A stretch of 8,313 nucleotides of DNA from an uncultured Alistipes sp. GTDB taxonomy: Bacteria > Bacteroidota > Bacteroidia > Bacteroidales > Rikenellaceae. Position 1 is the stretch's first letter, and each line of letters opens with the position of its first letter. This document shows positions 1 through 6,400 of the stretch, piece after piece. Under the pieces are notes generated by a model. That model did not search any database, was not told where the DNA came from, and worked only from the letters and a program-made list of their open reading frames with translations. Location: NCBI GenBank assembly GCA_937895825.1, contig CALBKP010000006.1:1-8313 (forward strand), read 5' to 3'. Made by a program: the position numbers and the translations under genes.

Positions 1-248
1 GTGTCATCGCCGACTCTGTTGTGCGCATCATCCCTGGTGCTATTGGCGACGAGGCCTCGGCACTCACCGACTGCTTCCAGGATAACCTCCTCGCACCACC
101 CGTATATACACGTCCAGCGGAGTTCAATGGCTGGAAGGTGCCAGACGTATTGCTCTCTGGTAACTTCGCCGAGATCGAGAAGTGGCAGGACGAGCAGGCA
201 TGGAGTAGAACCAAGGCTTTGCGTCCGGACCTTATCGGTGATAAGTAG
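1..248 (+). CDS. trmD: tRNA (guanine37-N1)-methyltransferase TrmD, C-terminal part
   Basis: TrmD transfers a methyl group from S-adenosylmethionine to G37 next to the anticodon of tRNAs and so prevents frameshifting in the cytoplasm. Only the last 81 residues are present; the gene enters from the left edge (first full codon at position 3) and ends with TAG at 246-248. The end of the knotted SAM-binding region is visible as VVRIIPGAIGDEASAL, followed by TRP in the YTRP motif, the VLLSGNFAEIEKWQDEQ segment and the closing RPDLI. Counting against the Haemophilus enzyme from memory, the catalytic Arg154 (codon 24-26) and Asp169 (codon 69-71) are both kept, so the visible part looks functional. 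Asn-Phe replaces the more usual Asn-His in the SGNH motif. It is followed by a strong hairpin and converges on the FAH-fold gene. Confidence 0.95.
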   Translation, partial: VIADSVVRIIPGAIGDEASALTDCFQDNLLAPPVYTRPAEFNGWKVPDVLLSGNFAEIEKWQDEQAWSRTKALRPDLIGDK

Positions 249-265
249 ATGCTGGCGTGATAAAG

Positions 266-302
266 CGAATACTGCGACTTCATACTGAAGTCGCAGTATT
301 CG
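266..302. terminator. Bidirectional hairpin terminator between trmD and the FAH-fold gene
   Basis: A 17-bp perfect stem (266-282 with 286-302, arm CGAATACTGCGACTTCA) closes a 3-base loop (TAC). A further G-T and A-T pair can extend it. It lies 17 bases after the trmD stop codon and 27 bases beyond the stop of the convergent minus-strand gene. Neither side has a long T tract: the + side reads CGTTAATG and the - side CGCTTTATC. It could therefore work as a transcript-end stabiliser as much as an intrinsic terminator. Confidence 0.8.
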
Positions 303-329
303 TTAATGTATATAAGTGCGCCTACTTAA

Positions 330-905
330 CTACTTAATATCGAAATTTAGCAGCGTGTGGTCGCCGATCGTGAGGCGGTAGTTGTCGCCAGCCTTAACCT
401 CGAACTCCGCGGGCGAGCCCAAGAAAACAAGGTCGCCAATGCGTAGCGTCATACACTCCGATAGGTGAGCAACAACGCAGTCGGGCGTGAAGCGCATATC
501 GTTAATTGAGAGACGTGCCCGCTCCTCGCCATTGATATAGAACGTTGCGCCCTGAAGCATTGCATCGCGTGCAAGGGTATCGAGCGAGAGGGCTGAGGAG
601 TGATCGAAGCCCACAGCCTCGTCCCATGGGAGTCCCTCGCGGCGTGCTTCATCGAGCTTATCGGCTGCGGTGAAGGTCACGCCACCCATAATGCCGTCGA
701 TGCAGCGCGGTGCGAAACGCTCGCCTATGCACTTGGCAAGGCGTGCAACCTTAAGTACGATATGTGGTGCTGCTATAACGCGCCCAACGCCGTCGGGGAT
801 GTAGAACGCGTCGTTGTTACGTAGAAGTGCCGTGTCGGCCTTGAGGTAGAACTGAGGCGCACTGCCACTCTCGGTGTAGTTATTTATGATGTTTATAAGT
901 TTCAT
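330..905 (-). CDS. Fumarylacetoacetate hydrolase (FAH)-fold protein, active-site residues apparently lost
   Basis: This is a 191-residue protein of the FAH superfamily, whose members are metal-dependent C-C bond hydrolases, decarboxylases or isomerases. Family landmarks are the KADTALLRNND segment (22-32), GERFAPRCIDGIMGGVTFTAAD (61-82), GLPWDEAVGFDHSSAL (91-106), the INGEERARLSINDM strand pair (124-137) and the GDLVFLGSPAE turn (157-167). Compared from memory with close Bacteroidales relatives, the two metal-binding Glu of the E-x-E motif align with Ala46 and His48, the metal-binding Asp of GIDFTARD aligns with Thr77, the Arg of that motif with Ala81, and the catalytic Lys with Val98. The usual GTPxG turn is GSPAE. 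The fold seems intact while the chemistry looks absent, so no substrate is assigned. The gene starts 9 bases after lpxB and is probably co-transcribed with it. No frameshift is seen. Confidence 0.85.
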   Translation of the reverse strand: MKLINIINNYTESGSAPQFYLKADTALLRNNDAFYIPDGVGRVIAAPHIVLKVARLAKCIGERFAPRCIDGIMGGVTFTAADKLDEARREGLPWDEAVGFDHSSALSLDTLARDAMLQGATFYINGEERARLSINDMRFTPDCVVAHLSECMTLRIGDLVFLGSPAEFEVKAGDNYRLTIGDHTLLNFDIK

Positions 906-914
906 ATTTGTTCT

Positions 915-2039
915 TTATCGTAGAGTGTTGACCATATCTTCAGCCACGCGCTCCGACGCGCCAGCCTCGCCAATCATCGTGCGTAGCTCCGTGAAGTCGC
1001 TTAGCATACGTTCGCGCTCGTTGCCTCCGGGAAGTATTGCACGAAGCTCTGCTGCAGCCTCCTCAATGTCGAGATTGGCACGCACAAGCTCTTTTACGGC
1101 CTCGCGGTTGAGGTTGATGTTAACAAGCGAGATGTAGGGTATGCGTAGGAAGTAGGGCTTGAGCTTTTCGTAGAGCCATGGCACGTGGTAGAGTACCACC
1201 TCGGGGATGCCCATGAGTGCTGTCTCGAGCGTTGCTGTGCCCGACGTTACGATGGCAGCCTCGCTATGTGCGAGTGTCTGCTGTGTGCGGTCACAAACGT
1301 ATCTTACGCCCGAGTCTCCTATGTATTTGTCGTATAGCGACTTGTCTATCCAGGGTACGGCCGTTACAACAAACTGGTACTCCGTAAAGCGACGTGCGAG
1401 CGCCACCATATCGGGGAGGTTGGCCTTGATCTCCGACACGCGGCTACCTGCGAGTAGTGCCACTATGGGTCGGCTGTCGAGACCGCACCCTGCTCGAAAC
1501 TCCTCGCGTGAGGGTAGCGTGGCACGACGCTCGGCGATGTCGTCGGTGAGGGGGTTACCCCTAAATATTGGCTCTATGCCGTGACCACGGAAGTAGTCGG
1601 TCTCGAAGGGGAAGATGGTGTATAGGCGGTCGACATAGCGACGTAGGCTCTTCACCCTGCGCTCCTTCCACGCCCACACCTTGGGGGCGATGTAGTAGTA
1701 GACCTTCACACCGCGTGCCTTAGCCCACTTGGCTATGCGTAGGTTGAAGGCGGGGTAGTCTATGAGGATTATGACATCGGGGTTGAAACGCTCGATGTCG
1801 CGCTTCACGTCGTCCATCTGTCGGAATATGGTACGTAGGTTCATCGCCACCTGCACGAATCCGAAGAACGACATCTCCGTGTAGTGGTATAGCATATTCT
1901 CCCTACCTCCAATGTCGGCCATGCGGTCGCCGCCCGAGAAACGGAACTCGGCCTCGGTGTCGTTGTGGCGTATGCCACGCATCAACTTGCTGCCGTGTAG
2001 GTCGCCCGAGGGCTCGCCGGCAATTATGTAGTATCTCAT
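915..2039 (-). CDS. lpxB: Lipid-A-disaccharide synthase
   Basis: LpxB is a GT19 glycosyltransferase that joins UDP-2,3-diacylglucosamine to lipid X (2,3-diacylglucosamine 1-phosphate), forming the lipid A disaccharide on the inner face of the inner membrane. The 374-residue length is normal for the family. Landmarks are the N-terminal AGEPSGDLHGSKLM (7-20), FSGGDRM (34-40), DYPAFNLRIAKWAK (94-107), YYYIAPKVWAWKERRVKSL (114-132), IFPFETDYF (142-150), FRGNPLTD (159-166), LLAGSRVSEI (195-204), SGTATLETAL (266-275) and ISLVNINLNREAVKELVRA (303-321). GNPL replaces the GHPL of proteobacterial enzymes, which I recall as normal in Bacteroidetes. The start codon ATG at 2039 is directly followed by the diagnostic N terminus. 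The gene sits 45 bases after the AraC-family gene and 9 bases before the FAH-fold gene. Confidence 0.97.
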   Translation of the reverse strand: MRYYIIAGEPSGDLHGSKLMRGIRHNDTEAEFRFSGGDRMADIGGRENMLYHYTEMSFFGFVQVAMNLRTIFRQMDDVKRDIERFNPDVIILIDYPAFNLRIAKWAKARGVKVYYYIAPKVWAWKERRVKSLRRYVDRLYTIFPFETDYFRGHGIEPIFRGNPLTDDIAERRATLPSREEFRAGCGLDSRPIVALLAGSRVSEIKANLPDMVALARRFTEYQFVVTAVPWIDKSLYDKYIGDSGVRYVCDRTQQTLAHSEAAIVTSGTATLETALMGIPEVVLYHVPWLYEKLKPYFLRIPYISLVNINLNREAVKELVRANLDIEEAAAELRAILPGGNERERMLSDFTELRTMIGEAGASERVAEDMVNTLR

Positions 2040-2056
2040 AGTGTCGCTATTTTCTA

Positions 2057-2064
2057 CAAAGGTA
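2057..2064 (-). promoter_or_regulatory. Candidate -7 box for lpxB
   Basis: On the minus strand this reads TACCTTTG, a match to the Bacteroidetes -7 consensus TAnnTTTG, lying 17 bases before the lpxB start codon. No TTG was found at the usual 19-20 base spacing upstream, so the promoter would be partial and the leader only about 10 bases long. lpxB may instead be read from the AraC-family promoter, because no hairpin separates the two genes. Confidence 0.35.
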
Positions 2065-2084
2065 ACCTTTTATTTGCAATTACG

Positions 2085-2963
2085 CTACTTCGCCCTCTCT
2101 TTTTCGCGGTATGCCGCGGGCGAGCACCCCACGACACGTGCGAAATACTTGCCAAAGAAGGACTGCGACGGGAAGTTTAGGTCGTAGGCTATCAGCTTTA
2201 TGCTCTTGTCGCTCGAGGTTAGCTGCGTTATGGCATCGAGCACCACGTACTTCTCTATCCACTCCACAGCGCTATTGCCGCTTGTCTGCTTCACCACCGT
2301 CGATAGATACTTCGGCGTGAGCCCCATCGCCTCGGCATAGAAAGCGAGGTCGCGCGTGGTGCGGTAGTTGTGTTCGACGAGGCGTATGAATGACGATGTT
2401 ATCTCCGACTGGCGCGTCGTTGTCGTCGCCGTGGGCTCGTGCAGGAAGTGTCCGAGGCCGAGGAAGAAGGCGCGCGTCATCAGTCGTAGTATCTCCATGC
2501 GATGCGGATTTGTCTCTATGGGTATGAGGTTCTCGCACATGGCGAGGTATGCCTCCAGCGCCCCGCGCGCGCGGTCGGCGAGTAGGGCGTAGGGACGCTC
2601 GGCTACGATCGACGCGATGTCGAATGTGTTGCTTATGCCGAGGCTCGCGGTGAACTCCTCCGACATCAGCACATACGTTGCCCCGAAGTCGGCCGAGGTA
2701 TCCACAAACTCGGTTATCTGGCCCGGCAGGACTATGAAGAAGCCGCCCGCCTCTAACTCGTATGTGCGAGCATTTATGCGTCCCACTGCATGCCCTGCGG
2801 TGCAATATACCGCCACGATCAGCGGGCTGCGATAGGGGTGGTTGGGTAGTACGTCAAACGATGGGTTGCGCACTATGCCGAAGTTGTCGCCTATGCTCAC
2901 TATCGCCCCCGTGTGTCCGCGGTCGAGGTAGGTGCGAAGCGTGTCGGAGAGATTGCTATCCAT
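2085..2963 (-). CDS. AraC-family transcriptional regulator
   Basis: This is a cytoplasmic transcription factor of 292 residues with the usual AraC layout: an N-terminal cupin-like ligand domain (about 15-170) and a C-terminal double helix-turn-helix DNA-binding domain (about 200-290). The first recognition unit is AEAMGLTPKYLSTVVKQTSG and the second is IAYDLNFPSQSFFGKYFARV followed by GCSPAAYREKE, close to the family consensus. The ATG at 2963 is chosen although the frame stays open to 3092: a good minus-strand promoter lies at 3010-3040, so transcripts would begin after the longer start, and the family's usual N terminus fits the shorter form. It is transcribed divergently from the small repeat protein, which makes that gene a natural candidate target, along with autoregulation. 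The inducer is unknown. Confidence 0.92.
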   Translation of the reverse strand: MDSNLSDTLRTYLDRGHTGAIVSIGDNFGIVRNPSFDVLPNHPYRSPLIVAVYCTAGHAVGRINARTYELEAGGFFIVLPGQITEFVDTSADFGATYVLMSEEFTASLGISNTFDIASIVAERPYALLADRARGALEAYLAMCENLIPIETNPHRMEILRLMTRAFFLGLGHFLHEPTATTTTRQSEITSSFIRLVEHNYRTTRDLAFYAEAMGLTPKYLSTVVKQTSGNSAVEWIEKYVVLDAITQLTSSDKSIKLIAYDLNFPSQSFFGKYFARVVGCSPAAYREKERAK

Positions 2964-2967
2964 TGGT

Positions 2968-3058
2968 CTAATATTCCTATTTTTATGTTCTGATATGCTT
3001 ATCACTCCACAAATATAGTGTTTATTTTCGTATTGCGCAACTAAAATCGGAATATTAG
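2968..3058. repeat. Spaced 10-bp inverted repeat flanking the AraC promoter
   Basis: The sequence CTAATATTCC at 2968-2977 recurs exactly as its reverse complement GGAATATTAG at 3049-3058. The two copies bracket the AraC-family promoter: one lies in the leader five bases before the start codon, the other just upstream of the -33 element. A looser dyad, GAATA (3050-3054) with TATTC (3065-3069), lies beside the second copy. Such an arrangement suits an operator for the regulator itself, but the A/T-rich composition means chance is possible. Confidence 0.4.
3010..3040 (-). promoter_or_regulatory. Promoter of the AraC-family regulator
   Basis: On the minus strand TTG (3040-3038) is followed after 20 bases by TATATTTG (3017-3010), matching the Bacteroidetes TTTG/TTG-N19-20-TAnnTTTG pattern. 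Transcription would start near 3003, leaving a leader of about 40 bases before the ATG at 2963. This decides the start codon of the regulator. Confidence 0.7.
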
Positions 3059-3082
3059 TCCAATTATTCGGAATTGCGGCTC

Positions 3083-3113
3083 TTTCCCGCATGCCTTCTA
3101 TGCTCTACCTTTG
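3083..3113 (+). promoter_or_regulatory. Promoter of the small repeat-protein gene
   Basis: TACCTTTG at 3106-3113 matches the -7 consensus TAnnTTTG and is preceded, with a 19-base spacer, by TTTC at 3083-3086, close to the -33 TTTG. Transcription should begin near 3120, about 29 bases before the ATG at 3149. The leader is A/T-rich (TTAAATAATTAAAACTATAC) with no Shine-Dalgarno sequence, which is normal in Bacteroidetes. Confidence 0.7.
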
Positions 3114-3148
3114 CAGCGTGAATGTTAAATAATTAAAACTATACGATT

Positions 3149-3373
3149 ATGGAGAATAAGAAGAAGAGTTTGAAGGAGAGTGTTGTTGGTACCTATGTAG
3201 CTATCGAGAAGGGTGTTGTTGGCGGTTATAAGGCCATCGAGAAGGGCGTTGTCGAGGGCTATAAGGCTGTTGAGAGTGCCACGGTCGAGGCCTACAAGTC
3301 GGTTGAGGACACGGCTGTAAATATGAGCAAGAGCCTTATGGAGGAGTATAATAAGCAGAAGAACAAGAAATAA
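3149..3373 (+). CDS. Small protein of five 11-residue amphipathic repeats (unknown function)
   Basis: This is a 74-residue soluble, highly charged protein with no signal peptide or membrane segment. After a basic start (MENKKKSLKES) come five hendecads: VVGTYVAIEKG (12-22), VVGGYKAIEKG (23-33), VVEGYKAVESA (34-44), TVEAYKSVEDT (45-55) and a decayed AVNMSKSLMEE (56-66), then a lysine-rich tail. Each unit places Val-Val, Tyr and Ile/Val on one face and Lys/Glu on the other. An 11-residue period gives a straight amphipathic helix, as in synucleins, apolipoproteins, LEA proteins and phasins, which lie on membranes or lipid surfaces. I recall similar uncharacterised VVGGYKxIE proteins in other gut bacteria, but no named family. 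It has its own promoter and a terminator and is divergent from an AraC-family gene. Function is not assigned; lipid or membrane binding under stress is only a suggestion from the periodicity. Confidence 0.85.
   Translation: MENKKKSLKESVVGTYVAIEKGVVGGYKAIEKGVVEGYKAVESATVEAYKSVEDTAVNMSKSLMEEYNKQKNKK
3182..3346 (+). repeat. Five tandem 33-base coding repeats
   Basis: The units are 3182-3214, 3215-3247, 3248-3280, 3281-3313 and 3314-3346. They correspond to the 11-residue repeats of the small protein. Units 2 and 3 are the most alike at the DNA level (GGYTATAAGGCYRTYGAG), unit 5 the most diverged, which suggests growth by in-frame duplication followed by drift. Confidence 0.8.
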
Positions 3374-3420
3374 GGAGGGAGCTGTATTACACGGCTAAGT
3401 TGTAGTTATGCTACAAACAA

Positions 3421-3450
3421 AATGCGCTCGGTCAATCGACCGAGCGCATT
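3421..3450. terminator. Bidirectional hairpin terminator between the small gene and the giant lipoprotein gene
   Basis: A 13-bp perfect stem (AATGCGCTCGGTC, 3421-3433, with 3438-3450) closes an AATC loop. It lies 47 bases after the small gene's stop and 23 bases beyond the stop of the convergent giant gene. On the minus strand the stem is followed by TTGTTTG, so it suits that gene better; on the plus strand only a short T run (GCATGTTT) follows. A weaker 6-bp hairpin (TTGTAG/CTACAA, 3400-3416) precedes it. Confidence 0.85.
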
Positions 3451-3473
3451 GCATGTTTGGTATTTACCAATGA

Positions 3474-6400
3474 TTAGTGAACCTGAGTGCCATCAACCCA
3501 AATGTCGAACTTGTCTGTTGCAACCTTGGTGTTGTTGTTAAGCTCATTCCAAAGACCGCCGTTGATATCAGCAAAACCAGTAGCTGTTGTCTCAGTAATC
3601 TTAACATTACCAGAGATACCAAGCTCGGTGTGCATCTGGATGGCTGCCTTATCAGTTGCAGAATCTGATGAAGTGAATGAACACTTATCAACATTGAGGT
3701 TGTAAGCCTTTGCGCTCTCGCTGTAGATGCAGATACCCTTACCAGCAGTAGCGAAAGTAGAGTTCTTAACATTTACAGTTGAGTTATTATTACCATAGTA
3801 GTAGATGCAGTAGCCATCGAAACCGCTTGAAGTGTCAAGAGTGAATGTACAATCCTCGATGTTTGCCTCGTAAACATTGAGACGAAGACGGTTTACATTA
3901 CAGTTCTTAAGGTTGAAAGCAGTAGCGTGGTGAACAAATGCAAATGCCTGCTCGGTGTAGCCCTTACCAGCATTGAGGTTGTAGGTCAAGTTCTCAAGAG
4001 TTACGCTCTTGTTCTGAAGATAGATACTATTCTCAAGGTTCAAAACCACATTAGCCTTGTCTACACCCTTCAAAGTAACGTTGTTAGCTACGAAATTCAA
4101 ACCATAAAGCTCGTAGTTGCCAGCAAGAAGATTAACGACAGAAGCATTCTTCTCAAGAGCAATCTTGAGGCTCTCATTGTTTGAAGCATAGAACTCGTCA
4201 TTTATCTTAATAACTGTATCCTCGATACGGATATCATCAGCGACAAGAGCTCTGTCCTCGCAAGTACAATTAGTGTACTCTGTATAGTCCATGCTGCAAA
4301 TCCAGTAATAAGGCTTATTAAATGCACAATTAGTGAATTTAGCCTTACCCCACAAATTGATAAAGCCATCAACAGTGAACTTAGTATCAATTGCCTCGAA
4401 CATTGATACAGCAGCACCAATTGCTACACGCCACTCGCTGTTTACCTCGCAACCCTTGAGAATTACATGTGAGTTTGCAACAGCAGAGTCAAAGTGCAAA
4501 GCATAGTCAGGGCCGTTGAATACGCAATTCTCGAATACAACAGTGTCGCCAGCCTTGCTCCACTTCAAATCACCATTGAATACACAATTCTTGTATGTAC
4601 CATTAATCGTGCTATAATATGCTGCAAGGTCATCGCTTCCGCTCTGGAAAGTAGCACCCATAACAGTACCACCATTAATATTCAGTGAAGATTTACCATT
4701 AAATACAGTACCCTCCTCGCAAATGACTGTTACGCCCTTTGCAAAGTTATTTGGGAAAGTGTACTCGCCAGCAGGAAGCTGTACAACAGCATTCTCTTCT
4801 TTCACCGCTGCGTTCAACTTAGCCTGAATATCCTCAGGAGTCTCACCCTCGATAGGTGCAACACCCTCAACAATCATTGAAGCGCCTGTAACGGTTACCA
4901 AACCTGCATACTGCTTAGTGTCCTCGTCAACCCATACAGCATTAGCCTTATCATCTGCAACCTCTGTGATGTCGATATTCTTAATATTGATATCAGCACC
5001 CTTTGTGCTCTTAACCATGATAGCAGCCTTCTTCTGTGACTTAACCTTCAAACCATCAATGTTCAAAGTAACCTTTGCCTCACCGTCGTTTACATACTGA
5101 TTGTCAATCTTGATACCGCGGTCAGTAGTCTTAGACTCGTGAGCCAAGAGAGCACAATTCTTAAGGTTTACAGTCTGGCCGAAAGGTCTAATCCACAAAG
5201 CATATGCCTCACCGTCTTCTGGGTGAACATCAGAGATGATAACGTTGGTAAGGTCGCTATCACCAAAGAGAGCAATAGCCTTATCAGATGTTACATTCAC
5301 AAGCTCAACATCGTTGAAGAAGCTGATGTCATGACGATTCCAAGGACCGTTGTTAGCACCACTGTTTGTAATCTTTACATTCTTGATAACCCACTTAGCA
5401 TCGTCGTTGTTGAAACGGATATAGTTCCAATCGGTGTTCTTGTGGTTGAAAGTAAGGGTGTAAGCGTTGTCGCCAGCACCAGTTGCAGCAGTGGTTGCAA
5501 CCTTAGCGCCATCAATAGTGATAACATTTGTGTTCTTACCACCGAAATAATAATCAGCCACGTTTGCGTTTACATCAACAGCGACATCTGCATTAAGGCT
5601 AATATTGAGAGTGTGGAAATCTGCCTTCATAACCTTAGCAAGTACCTCGCTTGATGCTACAACTGCATTTACAGTATTGTTAGTCTGTGAGAAGTCGAAT
5701 GTAGTAACATTGGTGTCAGTCTCATACATGAATAGACCCTGGTCACCTGGCTGACAGTTATTAAATACTGAGTTCTTAATCTCAATCTTTGTAGCTGCAT
5801 TTACAGTACCGATAGCCATACCTGGCTTCTTAGAAAGATTATTGAACTGGCAATTGTCAACAACTACCTCCTCAACCTCTGTACCATACTGCTCGTGAAC
5901 CTTGATACCACGTGCACCGCTGAACTTACAGCCGTTGAACTTAACCTCACCATTGCTTACCCAAGCAGCATACTCCTGACCTGCATTTGATGGCCAAGTC
6001 ACCTTATCGTTGAAAGTACAGTTGTTGAAAACAGCCTTTGCACCATCCAATGCAACGGTATTGTCGATAACGCAATTGTTAAACTCAGTCTCGCCTGCAA
6101 ACTCAAGATATGTGAACTCCCAAGCAGTCTCACCTCTCTCTGAGTGGTACTCAGACTGGTCAACAACTGTAAGATCGTTAAGGATAAGCTTACCGCCATT
6201 AGCCAAACGAATAGCACCTACGCCTGTACCTGTAGCAATGAACTTGTGACCATTACCGTTGATTGTAAGAGTCTCAGTAATTGCATCCGCAGGGATAAGT
6301 GGATTAGAACCATGAGCAGCGCCAGTCTCCCAAATGAAATCACCATCAAGGTCGATTACATAGTTCTTCTTCTTTGCAGCCTCCTCAAGCTGATCCTCAA

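Noticed and set aside
1207..1584. 125-residue plus-strand open frame antisense to lpxB
   Set aside because: lpxB motifs run through this stretch on the other strand, and the antisense product is low-complexity Ser/Ala/Arg with no family resemblance.
2272..2805. 177-residue minus-strand open frame inside the AraC-family gene
   Set aside because: It lies fully within a gene with clear family motifs; its His/Arg-rich composition is typical of an out-of-frame reading of G/C-rich codons.
2964..3092. Longer start of the AraC-family gene (335 residues from ATG at 3092)
   Set aside because: The extra 43 residues cover a consensus minus-strand promoter at 3010-3040 and do not resemble the family's N terminus, so the ATG at 2963 is preferred.
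3182..3346. A CRISPR or non-coding tandem repeat array
   Set aside because: The 33-base units have no spacers and stay in frame within a protein with its own promoter; the periodicity is explained by 11-residue protein repeats.
5139..5654. 171-residue plus-strand open frame antisense to the giant lipoprotein gene
   Set aside because: It and several similar antisense frames (6144-6551, 6588-7058, 7074-7517) arise from the codon pattern of the beta-helix gene; they have no promoter and no recognisable motif.
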